Assembly (NCBI RefSeq): GCF_907165205.1
Contig: NC_058195.1
Span: 21,534,936-21,598,935, forward strand
From: Coccinella septempunctata
Taxonomy: Eukaryota; Arthropoda; Insecta; Coleoptera; Coccinellidae
Direction of reading: 5' to 3'
Length of the DNA: 64,000 bases
Shown: in pieces, positions 15,561-27,297 of the stretch
Layout of the letters: every line of letters begins with the position of its first letter
Position numbering within the stretch: the stretch's first letter is position 1
Translations under genes and position numbers: made by a program
The notes under the pieces: model-generated
Databases searched by the model: none
Seen by the model: only the letters and a program-made list of their open reading frames with translations
What the model was told of the DNA's origin: nothing

Positions 15561-16720
15561 TTCCTATCTGAACTATCGGACTGAAATTCAACATGTGCAT
15601 CTCAATTCGAAAACTGTGTAAAATTTCAAGATTTGGTTCGAATTGATCCAACAGTTTTCGAGGAATTGATATCACACTTTGCCGAATTGACCACTGAAAT
15701 CTCAATTCCTATCTGAACTATCGAACTGAAATTCAACAGGTGCATGTCAATCCGAAAACTATGTGCAGTTTCAAGATTTGGTTCGAATTGATCCAACAGT
15801 TTTCGAGGAATTGATATCACACTTTGCCGAATTGACCACTGAAATCTCAATTCCTATCTGAACTATCGAACTGAAATTCAACATGTGCATCTCATTTCGA
15901 AAACTATGTGCAGTTTCAAGAGTTGGTTCGAATTGATCCAACAGTTTTCGAGGAATTGATATCACACTTTGCTGAATTGATCACTGAAATCTCAATTTCT
16001 ATCTGAACTATCGAACTGAAATTCAACATGTGCATCTCATTTCGAAAATCATGTGCAGTTTCAAGATTTGATTCGAATTGATCCAACAGTTTTCAAGGAA
16101 TTGATATCACACTTTGGCGAATGGACCACTGAAGTCTCAATTTCTATCTGAACTATCGAACTGAAATTCAACATGTGCATCTCATTTCGAAAACTATGTG
16201 CAGTTTCAAGATTTGGTTCGAATTGATCCAACAGTTTTCGAGGAATTGATATCACACTTTGCTGAATTGATCACTGAAATCTCAATTTCTATCTGAACTA
16301 TCGAACTGAAATTCAACATGTGCATCTCATTTCGAAAATCATGTGCAGTTTCAAGATTTGATTCGAATTGATCCAACAGTTTTCAAGGAATTGATATCAC
16401 ACTTTGGCGAATTGACCACTGAAATCTCAATTTCTATCTGAACTATCGAACTGAAATTCAACATGTGCATCTCAATTCGAAAACTATGTGCAGTTTCAAG
16501 ATTTGGGGAGAATTGGTTCAACAATTGTTAATGAATTGATATCACACTTTGCCGAATAGTCCACTGAAATCTCAATTGCTATCTGAACTTTCGAACTGAA
16601 ATTAAACATGTGCTTCTCATTTCGAAAATTATGTGCAGTTTCAAGATTTGGTTCGAATTCATCCAACAGTTTTCGAGGAATTGATATCACACTTTGCCGA
16701 ATTGACCACTGAAATCTCAA
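15561..16720 (-). repeat. 8-monomer (1160 bp) higher-order unit, copy 2
   Basis: Directly tandem with copy 1. The following monomers at 16721-17300 also recur downstream of copy 3 (19331-19910). The larger duplicated segment is therefore 15561-17300 against 18171-19910, twelve monomers with a 2610 bp offset. Confidence 0.82.
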
Positions 16721-18170
16721 TTCCTATCTAAACTATCGAACTGAAATTCAACAAGTGCATCTCAATTCGAAAACTGTGTAAAATTTCAAGATTTGGTTCG
16801 AATTGATCCAACAGTTTTCGAGGAATTGATATCACACTTTGCCGAATTGACCACTGAAATCTCAATTCCTATCTGAACTATCGGACTGAAATTCAACATG
16901 TGCATCTCAATTCGAAAACTGTGTAAAATTTCAATATTTGGTTCGAATTGATCCAACAGTTTTCGAGGAATTGATATCACACTTTGCCGAATTGACCAAT
17001 GAAATCTCAATTCCTATCTGAACTATCAAACTGAAATTCAACATATGCATCTCAATTCGAAAACTATGTGCAGTTTCAAGACTTGAGGAGAATTGGTCCA
17101 ACAGTTTTTGAGGAATTGATATCACACTTTGCCGAATAGTCCACTGAAATCTCAATTGCTATCTCAACTTTCGAACTGAAATTAAACATGTGCTTCTCAT
17201 TTCGAAAACTATGTGCAGTTTCAAGATTTGGTTCGAATTCATCCAACAGTTTTTGAGGAATTGATATCACACTTTGCCGAATTGACCACTGAAATCTCAA
17301 TTCCTATCTGAACTATCGGACTGAAATTCATCAGGTGCATCTCAATCCGAAAACTATGTGCAGTTTCAAGATTTGGTTCGAATTGATCCAATAGTTCCTT
17401 AGGAATTGAAATGATATTTTGTCGAATCAACTACTGAAATCTCCATTCCTATCAGAACTATCGATCTGAAATTCAACATGTGCATCTCATTTCGAAAACT
17501 ATGTGCAGTTTCAAGATTTGGTTCGAATTGATCCAACAGTTTTCGAGGAATTGATATCACACTTTGCCGAATTGACCACTGAAATCTCAATTCCTATCTG
17601 AACTATCGGACTGAAATTCAACATGTGCATCTCAATTCGAAAACTGTGTAAAATTTCAATATTTGGTTCGAATTGATCCAACAGTTTTCGAGGAATTGAT
17701 ATCACACTTTGCCGAATTGACCACTGAAATCTCAATTGCTATCTGAACTATCGAACTGAAATTAAACATGTGCATCTCATTTCGAAAATTATGTGCAGTT
17801 TCAAGATTTGGTTCGAATTGATTCGACAGTTTTCGAGGAATTGATATCACACTTTGCCGAATAGACCACTGAAAGCTCAATTCCTATCTGAACTATCAAA
17901 CTGAAATTCAACAGGTGCATGTCAATCCGAAAACTATGTGCAGTTTCAAGATTTGATTCGAATTGATCCAACAGTTTTCAAGGAATTGATATCACACTTT
18001 GGCGAATTGACCACTGAAATCTCAATTTCTATCTGAACTATCGAACTGAAATTCAACATGTGCATCTCAATTCGAAAACTATGTGCAGTTTCAAGATTTG
18101 GTTCGAATTGATCCGACAGTTTTTTAGGAATTGATATCACACTTTGCCGAATTGACCACTGAAATCTCAA

Positions 18171-19910
18171 TTCCTATCTGAACTATCGGACTGAAATTCA
18201 ACATGTGCATCTCAATTCGAAAACTGTGTAAAATTTCAAGATTTGGTTCGAATTGATCCAACAGTTTTCGAGGAATTGATATCACACTTTGCCGAATTGA
18301 CCACTGAAATCTCAATTCCTATCTGAACTATCGAACTGAAATTCAACAGGTGCATGTCAATCCGAAAACTATGTGCAGTTTCAAGATTTGGTTCGAATTG
18401 ATCCAACAGTTTTCGAGGAATTGATATCACACTTTGCCGAATTGACCACTGAAATCTCAATTCCTATCTGAACTATCGAACTGAAATTCAACATGTGCAT
18501 CTCATTTCGAAAACTATGTGCAGTTTCAAGAGTTGGTTCGAATTGATCCAACAGTTTTCGAGGAATTGATATCACACTTTGCTGAATTGATCACTGAAAT
18601 CTCAATTTCTATCTGAACTATCGAACTGAAATTCAACATGTGCATCTCATTTCGAAAATCATGTGCAGTTTCAAGATTTGATTCGAATTGATCCAACAGT
18701 TTTCAAGGAATTGATATCACACTTTGGCGAATTGACCACTGAAGTCTCAATTTCTATCTGAACTATCGAACTGAAATTCAACATGTGCATCTCATTTCGA
18801 AAACTATGTGCAGTTTCAAGATTTGGTTCGAATTGATCCAACAGTTTTCGAGGAATTGATATCACACTTTGCTGAATTGATCACTGAAATCTCAATTTCT
18901 ATCTGAACTATCGAACTGAAATTCAGCATGTGCATCTCATTTCGAAAATCATGTGCAGTTTCAAGATTTGATTCGAATTGATCCAACAGTTTTCAAGGAA
19001 TTGATATCACACTTTGGCGAATTGACCACTGAAATCTCAATTTCTATCTGAACTATCGAACTGAAATTCAACATGTGCATCTCAATTCGAAAACTATGTG
19101 CAGTTTCAAGATTTGGGGAGAATTGGTTCAACAATTGTTAATGAATTGATATCACACTTTGCCGAATAGTCCACTGAAATCTCAATTGCTATCTGAACTT
19201 TCGAACTGAAATTAAACATGTGCTTCTCATTTCGAAAATTATGTGCAGTTTCAAGATTTGGTTCGAATTCATCCAACAGTTTTCGAGGAATTGATATCAC
19301 ACTTTGCCGAATTGACCACTGAAATCTCAATTCCTATCTAAACTATCGAACTGAAATTCAACAAGTGCATCTCAATTCGAAAACTGTGTAAAATTTCAAG
19401 ATTTGGTTCGAATTGATCCAACAGTTTTCGAGGAATTGATATCACACTTTGCCGAATTGACCACTGAAATCTCAATTCCTATCTGAACTATCGGACTGAA
19501 ATTCAACATGTGCATCTCAATTCGAAAACTGTGTAAAATTTCAATATTTGGTTCGAATTGATCCAACAGTTTTCGAGGAATTGATATCACACTTTGCCGA
19601 ATTGACCAATGAAATCTCAATTCCTATCTGAACTATCAAACTGAAATTCAACATATGCATCTCAATTCGAAAACTATGTGCAGTTTCAAGACTTGAGGAG
19701 AATTGGTCCAACAGTTTTTGAGGAATTGATATCACACTTTGCCGAATAGTCCACTGAAATCTCAATTGCTATCTGAACTTTCGAACTGAAATTAAACATG
19801 TGCTTCTCATTTCGAAAACTATGTGCAGTTTCAAGATTTGGTTCGAATTCATCCAACAGTTTTCGAGGAATTGATATCACACTTTGCCGAATTGACCACT
19901 GAAATCTCAA
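18171..19910 (-). repeat. 12-monomer duplicate of 15561-17300
   Basis: The offset is exactly 2610 bp (18 monomers) throughout. It contains the third AGAGTTGGTTCG copy, the G-type CAACAATTGTTAATG monomer near 19131, and the S-type monomer with CCAATGAAATC near 19607, matching 16997. Differences are few, for example ATCTCAAC at 17161 against ATCTGAAC at 19771. Confidence 0.82.
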
Positions 19911-20200
19911 TTCCTATCTGAACTATCGGACTGAAATTCAACATGTGCATCTCATTTCGAAAACTGTGTAAAATTTCAATATTTGGTTCGAATTGATCCA
20001 ACAGTTTTCGAGGAATTGATATCACACTTTGCTGAATTGATCACTGAAATCTCAATTTCTATCTGAACTATCGAACTGAAATTCAACATGTGCATCTCAT
20101 TTCGAAAATCATGTGCAGTTTCAAGATTTGGTTCGAATTCATCCAACAGTTTTCGAGGAATTGAAATGATATTTTGTCGAATCAACTACTGAAATCTCCA

Positions 20201-20319
20201 TTCAACATGTGCATCTCATTTCGAAAACTATGTGCAGTTTCAAGATTTGGTTCGAATTGATCCAACAGTTTTTGAGGAATTGATATCACCCTTAACCGAA
20301 TAGACCACTGAAATCTCAA
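20201..20319 (-). repeat. 119 bp monomer (26 bp deletion)
   Basis: The first length change in the left segment. CTCCATTC joins directly to AACATGTGC, removing 26 bp. ATTC occurs twice, 26 bp apart, in the intact relatives, so slippage or exchange between these short repeats explains the loss. The monomer lies about 2.1 kb from the inversion junction. Confidence 0.9.
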
Positions 20320-21479
20320 TTCCTATCTGTACTATCGAACTGAAATTCAACAGGTGCATCTCAATCCGAAAACTATGTGCAGTTTCAAGATTTGGTTCGA
20401 ATTGATCCAACAGTTTTCGAGGAATTGATATCACACTTTGCCGAATTGACCACCGAAATCTCAATTCCTATCTGAACTATCGAACTGAAATTCAACATGT
20501 GCATCTCAATTCGAAAACTATGTGCAGTTTCAAGATTTGGTTCAAATTGATCCAATAGTTCCTTAGGAATTGAAATGATATTTTGTCGAATCCACTACTG
20601 AAATCTCCATTCCTATCAGAACTATCGATCTGAAATTCAACATGTGCATCTCAATTCGAAAACTATGTGCAGTTTCAAGACTTGGGGAGAATTGGTCCAA
20701 CAGTTTTTGAGGAATTGATATCACCCTTTACCGAATAGACCACTGAAATCTCAATTCCTATCTGAACTATCGAACTGAAATTCAACAGGTGCATCTCAAT
20801 CCGAAAACTATGTGCAGTTTCAAGATTTGGTTCGAATTGATCCAATAGTTCCTTAGGAATTGAAATGATATTTTGTCGAATCAACTACTGAAATCTCCAT
20901 TCCTATCAGAACTATCGATCTGAAATTCAACATGTGCATCTCATTTCGAAAACTATGTGCAGTTTCAAGATTTGGTTCGAATTGATCCAACAGTTTTCGA
21001 GGAATTGATATCACACTTTGCCGAATAGACCACTGAAATCTAAATTCCTATCTGAACTATCGAACTGAAATTCAACAGGTGCATCTCAATTCGAAAACTG
21101 TGTAAAATTTCAAGATTTGATTCGAATTGATCCAACAGTTTTCGAGGAATTGATATCACACTTTGCCGAATTGACCACTGAAATCTCAATTCCTATCTGA
21201 ACTATCGAACTGAAATTCAACATGTGCATCTCAATTCGAAAACTGTGTAAAATTTCAAGATTTGGTTCGAATTGATCCAACAGTTTTCGAGGAATTGATA
21301 TCACACTTTGCCGAATTGACCACTGAAATCTCAATTCCTATCTGAACTATCGGACTGAAATTCAACATGTGCATCTCAATTCGAAAACTGTGTAAAATTT
21401 CAATATTTGGTTCGAATTGATCCAACAGTTTTCGAGGAATTGATATCACACTTTGCCGAATTGACCACTGAAATCTCAA

Positions 21480-22099
21480 TTCCTATCTGAACTATCGAAC
21501 TGAAATTCAACATATGCATCTCAATTCGAAAACTATGTGCAGTTTCAAGACTTGAGGAGAATTGGTCCAACAGTTTTTGAGGAATTGATATCACACTTTG
21601 CCGAATAGTCTACTGAAATCTCAATTGCTATCTGAACTTTCGAACTGAAATTGAACATGTGCTTCTCATTTCGAAAACTATGTGCAGTTTCAAGATTTGG
21701 TTCGAATTCATCCAACAGTTTTCGAAGAATTGATATCACACTTTGCCGAATTGACCACTGAAATCTCAATTCCTATCTGAACTATCGAACTGAAATTCAA
21801 CATGTGCATCTCAATTCGAAAACTGTGTAAAATTTCAATATTTGGTTCGAATTGATCCAACAGTTTTCGAGGAATTGATATCACACTTTGCCGAATTGAC
21901 CACTGAAATCTCAATTCCTATCTGAACTATCGAACTGAAATTCAACATATGCATCTCAATTCGAAAACTATGTGCAGTTTCAAGACTTGAGGAGAATTGG
22001 TCCAACAGTTTTTGAGGAATTGATATCACACTTTGCCGAATAGACCACTGAAATCTCAATTGCTATCTGAACTATCGAACTGAAATTCAACATATGCAT
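21480..22099 (-). repeat. Left arm of 620 bp inverted repeat
   Basis: The reverse complement of this stretch aligns without gaps to 22341-22960. It covers four monomers plus 40 bp, in the order S, N, D, S. By eye there are about 10 differences: 2 in the 40 bp piece, 0 in the first monomer (21915-22059 against 22381-22525), then 2, 4 and 2. Beyond 21480 the left continues with an N-type monomer while the right continues with a Q-type, and the match falls to ordinary monomer-to-monomer similarity. Confidence 0.85.
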
Positions 22100-22203
22100 C
22101 TCAATTGGAAAACTATGTGCAGTTTCAAGACTTGAGGAGAATTGATACAACAGTTTTTAGGAATTGATATCACACTTTGGCGAATTGACCACTGAAATCT
22201 CAA
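22060..22203 (-). repeat. 144 bp monomer, one-base deletion next to TCCTAAAAACTG
   Basis: On plus this reads ACAGTTTTTAGGAATTG, one base shorter than relatives. It also has GATACAACAG and GAGGAGAATT. The same combination on the opposite strand defines 144 bp monomers at 23541, 36024, 37183 and 42960. The variant therefore exists in both orientations and predates, or has crossed, the inversion. Confidence 0.88.
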
Positions 22204-22340
22204 TTTCTATCTGAACTATCGAACTGAAATTCAACCTGTGCATCTCAATTCGAAAACTATGTGCAGTTTCAAGATTTGGGGAGAATTGGTCCAACAGTTT
22301 TCGAGGAATTGACATCACACATTGCTGAATTGACCACTGA
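22100..22340 (-). repeat. 241 bp spacer between the inverted arms
   Basis: The spacer is minus-oriented satellite with no mirrored partner across the junction. It holds the rest of a 144 bp monomer and a truncated Q-type monomer, recognisable on plus as GACATCACACATTGCTGAAT. It does not contain any unique sequence. Confidence 0.85.
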
Positions 22341-22341
22341 A
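22340..22341. other. Orientation switch (inversion junction) in the array
   Basis: Left of this point the sequence reads the minus-oriented ACCACTGA; right of it the plus-oriented ATGCACCTGTTGAA begins. A minus monomer would continue CACTGAAATCTC, and a plus monomer would have GAG or GAC before ATGCACC. The two fit with at most one shared base (A at 22341). Minus phase 9 is joined to plus phase 106. No filler bases, target-site duplication or foreign sequence is present. A real inversion, a replication fold-back or an assembly error would look alike at this scale. Confidence 0.93.
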
Positions 22342-22960
22342 TGCACCTGTTGAATTTCAGTTCGATAGTTCAGATAGCAATTGAGATTTCAGTGGTCTAT
22401 TCGGCAAAGTGTGATATCAATTCCTCAAAAACTGTTGGACCAATTCTCCTCAAGTCTTGAAACTGCACATAGTTTTCGAATTGAGATGCATATGTTGAAT
22501 TTCAGTTCGATAGTTCAGATAGGAATTGAGATTTCAGTGGTCAATTCGGCAAAGTGTGATATCAATTCCTCGAAAACTGTTGGATCAATTCGAACCAAAT
22601 ATTGAAATTTTACACAGTTTTCGAATTGAGATGCACATGTTGAATTTCAGTCTGATAGTTCAGATAGGAATTGAGATTTCAGTGGCCAATTCGTCAAAGT
22701 GTGATATCAATTCCTCGAAAACTGTTGGATGAATTCGAACCAAATCTTGAAACTGCACATAGTTTTCGAAATGAGAAGCACATGTTTAATTTCAGTTCGA
22801 AAGTTCAGATAGCAATTGAGATTTCAGTAGACTATTCGGCAAAGTGTGATATCAATTCCTCAAAAACTGTTGGACCAATTCTCCCCATGTCTTGAAACTG
22901 CACATAGTTTTCGAATTGAGATGCATATGTTGAATTTCAGTTCGATAGTTCAGATAGGAA
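22341..22960 (+). repeat. Right arm of 620 bp inverted repeat
   Basis: This is the partner of 21480-22099. It carries private changes such as CAGTCTGATAG at about 22650 and GGCCAATTCGTC at about 22684. CAGTCTG and TTCGTCAAAG recur in the same-orientation block near 27165-27330. The right arm's closest relative may therefore be that plus-strand copy and not the facing arm, which bears on how the inversion arose. Confidence 0.85.
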
Positions 22961-23105
22961 TTGAGATTTCAGTGGTCAATTCAGCAATGTGTGATGTCAA
23001 TTCCTCGAAAACTGTTGGACCAATTCTCCCCAAATCTTGAAACTGCACATAGTTTTCGAATTGAGATGCACAGGTTGAATTTCAGTTCGATAGTTCAGAT
23101 AGAAA
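22961..23105 (+). repeat. Example of Q-type monomer (CAGCAATGTGTGATGTC)
   Basis: Differs from the consensus by CAGCAATG for CGGCAAAG and TGATGTCA for TGATATCA, so it loses the EcoRV site. Plus copies lie at 22961, 23396, 27588, 28023, 36748 and 42525; minus copies lie near 6.7 kb and at the junction (22204-22340). It normally follows an S-type monomer. Confidence 0.8.
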
Positions 23106-23540
23106 TTGAGATTTCAGTGGTCTATTCGGCAAAGTGTGATATCAATTCCTCGAAAACTGTTGGATCAATTCGAACCAAATCTTGAAACTGCACATAATTT
23201 TCGAAATGAGATGCACATGTTTAATTTCAGTTCGATAGTTCAGATAGCAATTGAGATTTCAGTGGTCTATTCGGCAAAGTGTGATATCAATTCCTCAAAA
23301 ACTGTTGGACCAATTCTCCCCAAGTCTTGAAACTGCACATAGTTTTCGAATTGAGATGCATATGTTGAATTTCAGTTCGATAGTTCAGATAGGAATTGAG
23401 ATTTCAGTGGTCAATTCAGCAATGTGTGATGTCAATTCCTCGAAAACTGTTGGACCAATTCTCCCCAAATCTTGAAACTGCACATAGTTTTCGAATTGAG
23501 ATGCACAGGTTGAATTTCAGTTCGATAGTTCAGATAGAAA

Positions 23541-23684
23541 TTGAGATTTCAGTGGTCAATTCGCCAAAGTGTGATATCAATTCCTAAAAACTGTTGTATC
23601 AATTCTCCTCAAGTCTTGAAACTGCACATAGTTTTCGGATTGACATGCACCTGTTGAATTTCAGTTCGATAGTTCAGATAGGAA
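23541..23684 (+). repeat. 144 bp monomer (one-base deletion)
   Basis: Carries TTCCTAAAAACTGTTGTATC followed by the S-type CAATTCTCCTCAAG. It is the nearest plus-strand counterpart of 22060-22203, reached through a Q-type monomer as on the left side. Confidence 0.88.
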
Positions 23685-24119
23685 TTGAGATTTCAGTGGT
23701 CTATTCGGCAAAGTGTGATATCAATTCCTCGAAAACTGTTGGATCAATTCGAACCAAATCTTGAAACTGCACATAATTTTCGAAATGAGATGCACATGTT
23801 TAATTTCAGTTCGATAGTTCAGATAGCAATTGAGATTTCAGTGGTCTATTCGGCAAAGTGTGATATCAATTCCTCAAAAACTGTTGGACCAATTCTCCCC
23901 AAGTCTTGAAACTGCACATAGTTTTCGAATTGAGATGCATATGTTGAATTTCAGTTCGATAGTTCAGATAGGAATTGAGATTTCAGTGGTCAATTCGGCA
24001 AAGTGTGATATCAATTCCTCGAAAACTGTTGGATCAATTCGAACCAAATATTGAAATTTTACACAGTTTTCGAATTGAGATGCACATGTTGAATTTCAGT
24101 CCGATAGTTCAGATAGGAA

Positions 24120-25569
24120 TTGAGATTTCAGTGGTCAATTCGGCAAAGTGTGATATCAATTCCTCGAAAACTGTTGGATGAATTCGAACCAAATCTTGAA
24201 ACTGCACATAGTTTTCGAAATGAGAAGCACATGTTTAATTTCAGTTCGAAAGTTCAGATAGCAATTGAGATTTCAGTAGACTATTCGGCAAAGTGTGATA
24301 TCAATTCCACAAAAACTGTTGGACCAATTCTTCCCAAGTCTTGAAACTGCACATAGTTTTCGAATTGAGATGCATATGTTGAATTTCAGTTCGATAGTTC
24401 AGATAGGAATTGAGATTTCAGTGGTCAATTCGGCAAAGTGTGATATCAATTCCTTGAAAACTGTTGGATCAATTCGAATCAAATCTTGAAACTGCACATA
24501 GTTTTCGGATTGACATGCACCTGTTGAATTTCAGTTCGATAGTTCAGATAGGAATTGAGATTTCAGTGGTCAATTCGGCAAAGTGTGATATCAATTCCTC
24601 TAAAACTGTTGGATCAATTCGAACCAAATATTGAAATTTTACACAGTTTTCGAATTGAGATGCACATGTTGAATTTCAGTCCGATAGTTCAGATAGGAAT
24701 TGAGATTTCAGTGGTCAATTCGGCAAAGTGTGATATCAATTCCTCGAAAACTGTTGGATGAATTCGAACCAAATCTTGAAACTGCACATAGTTTTCGAAA
24801 TGAGAAGCACATGTTTAATTTCAGTTCGAAAGTTCAGATAGCAATTGAGATTTCAGTAGACTATTCGGCAAAGTGTGATATCAATTCCTCAAAAACTGTT
24901 GGACCAATTCTCCCCAAGTCTTGAAACTGCACATAGTTTTCGAATTGAGATGCATATGTTGAATTTCAGTTCGATAGTTCAGATAGGAATTGAGATTTCA
25001 GTGGTCAATTCGGCAAAGTGTGATATCAATTCCTTGAAAACTGTTGGATCAATTCGAACCAAATCTTGAAACTGCACATAGTTTTCGGATTGAGATGCAC
25101 CTGTTGAATTTCAGTTCGATAGTTCAGATAGCAATTGAGATTTCAGTGGTCTATTCGGCAAAGTGTTATATCAATTCCTCGAAAACTGTTGGATCAATTC
25201 GAACCAAATATTGAAATTTTACACAGTTTTCGAATTGAGATGCACATGTTGAATTTCAGTTTGATAGTTCAGATAGGAATTGAGATTTCAGTGGTCAATT
25301 CGTCAAAGTGTGATATCAATTCCTCGAAAACTGTTGGATGAATTCGAACCAAATCTTGAAACTGCACATAGTTTTCGAAATGAGAAGCACATGTTTAATT
25401 TCAGTTCGAAAGTTCAGATAGCAATTGAGATTTCAGTAGACTATTCGGCAAAGTGTGATATCAATTCCTCAAAAACTGTTGGACCAATTCTCCCCAAGTC
25501 TCGAAACTGCACATAGTTTTCGAATTGAGATGCATATGTTGAATTTCAGTCCGATAGTTCAGATAGGAA
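24120..25569 (+). repeat. 4-monomer (580 bp) higher-order repeat, two and a half copies
   Basis: Two full tetramers (24120-24699, 24700-25279) and a half (25280-25569) share the order D, S, a CTTGAAAACTG monomer, N. Each starts with the D-type GGATGAATTCG monomer. A further D/S pair begins at 25570 in the next series, and another with the same third monomer at 26585. This is the most compact higher-order structure right of the junction. Confidence 0.78.
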
Positions 25570-27164
25570 TTGAGATTTCAGTGGTCAATTCGGCAAAGTG
25601 TGATATCAATTCCTCGAAAACTGTTGGATGAATTCGAACCAAATCTTGAAACTGCACATAGTTTTCGAAATGAGAAGCACATGTTTAATTTCAGTTCGAA
25701 AGTTCAGATTGCAATTGAGATTTCAGTAGACTATTCGGCAAAGTGTGATATCAATTCCTCAAAAACTGTTGGACCAATTCTCCCCAAGTCTTGAAACTGC
25801 ACATAGTTTTCGAATTGAGATGCATATGTTGAATTTCAGTTCGATAGTTCAGATAGGAATTGAGATTTCAGTGGTCAATTCGGCAAAGTGTGATATCAAT
25901 TCCTTGAAAACTGTTGGATCAATTCGAACCAAATCTTGAAACTGCACATAGTTTTCGGATTGAGATGCACCTGTTGAATTTCAGTTCGATAGTTCAGATA
26001 GTAATTGAGATTTCAGTGGTCTATTCGGCAAAGTGTGATATCAATTCCTCAAAAACTGTTGGACCAATTCTCCCCAAATCTTGAAACTGCACATAGTTTT
26101 CGAATTGAGATGCACACGTTGAATTTCAGTTCGATAGTTCAGATAGAAATTGAGATTTCAGTGGTCTATTCGGCAAAGTGTGATATCAATTCCTCGAAAA
26201 CTGTTGGATCAATTCGAACCAAATCTTGAAACTGCACATAATTTTCGAAATGAGATGCACATGTTTAATTTCAGTTCGATAGTTCAGATAGCAATTGAGA
26301 TTTCAGTGGTCTATTCGGCAAAGTGTGATATCAATTCCTCAAAAACTGTTGGACCAATTCTCCCCAAGTCTTGAAACTGCACATAGTTTTCGAATTGAGA
26401 TGCATATGTTGAATTTCAGTTCGATAGTTCAGATAGGAATTGAGATTTCAGTAGACTATTCGGCAAAGTGTGATATCAATTCCTCAAAAACTGTTGGACC
26501 AATTCTCCCCAAGTCTTGAAACTGCACATAGTTTTCGAATTGAGATGCATATGTTGAATTTCAGTTCGATAGTTCAGATAGAAATTGAGATTTCAGTGGT
26601 CAATTCGGCAAAGTGTGATATCAATTCCTCGAAAACTGTTGGATGAATTCGAACCAAATCTTGAAACTGCACATAGTTTTCGAAATGAGAAGCACATGTT
26701 TAATTTCAGTTCGAAAGTTCAGATTGCAATTGAGATTTCAGTAGACTATTCGGCAAAGTGTGATATCAATTCCTCAAAAACTGTTGGACCAATTCTCCCC
26801 AAGTCTTGAAACTGCACATAGTTTTCGAATTGAGATGCATATGTTGAATTTCAGTTCGATAGTTCAGATAGGAATTGAGATTTCAGTGGTCAATTCGGCA
26901 AAGTGTGATATCAATTCCTTGAAAACTGTTGGATCAATTCGAACCAAATCTTGAAACTGCACATAGTTTTCGGATTGAGATGCACCTGTTGAATTTCAGT
27001 TCGATAGTTCAGATAGCAATTGAGATTTCAGTGGTCTATTCGGCAAAGTGTGATATCAATTCCTCAAAAACTGTTGGACCAATTCTCCTCAAGTCTTGAA
27101 ACTGCACATAGTTTTCGAATTGAGATGCATATGTTGAATTTCAGTTCGATAGTTCAGATAGGAA

Positions 27165-27297
27165 TTGAGATTTCAGTGGTCAATTCGGCAGAGTGTGATA
27201 TCAATTCCTCGAAAACTGTTGGATCAATTCGAACCAAATATTGAAATTTTACACAGTTTTCGAATGTTGAATTTCAGTCTGTTAGTTCAGATAGGAA
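27165..27297 (+). repeat. 133 bp monomer (12 bp deletion)
   Basis: CAGTTTTCGAATGTTGAATT lacks the usual 12 bp containing GAGATGCAC. AT dinucleotides 12 bp apart flank the lost piece in intact copies. It is an N-type monomer also marked by CAGTCTGTTAG. Confidence 0.9.

Larger units (their letters stand above)
1..22340 (-). repeat. 145 bp satellite array, minus-oriented segment
   Basis: This segment is head-to-tail 145 bp monomers whose phase-1 motif TTGAGATTTCAG lies on the minus strand (seen on plus as CTGAAATCTCAA). It starts with a 45 bp partial copy at 1-45. Complete copies then run 46-20200 (139 monomers in perfect register), 20201-20319 (119 bp), 20320-22059 (12 monomers), 22060-22203 (144 bp), and a partial copy at 22204-22340. 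No unique sequence interrupts it. Each monomer carries TGATATCA, several AATT cores and usually four TCGA sites. Subfamilies S, N, D, Q, E, K and G are all present. Function is not visible in sequence; a heterochromatic or centromeric role is inferred from family behaviour only. Confidence 0.98.

Noticed and set aside
22100..22340. Mobile element or integration site causing the orientation switch
   Set aside because: The spacer and both flanks are ordinary satellite monomers. There is no terminal repeat, target duplication or non-satellite base.
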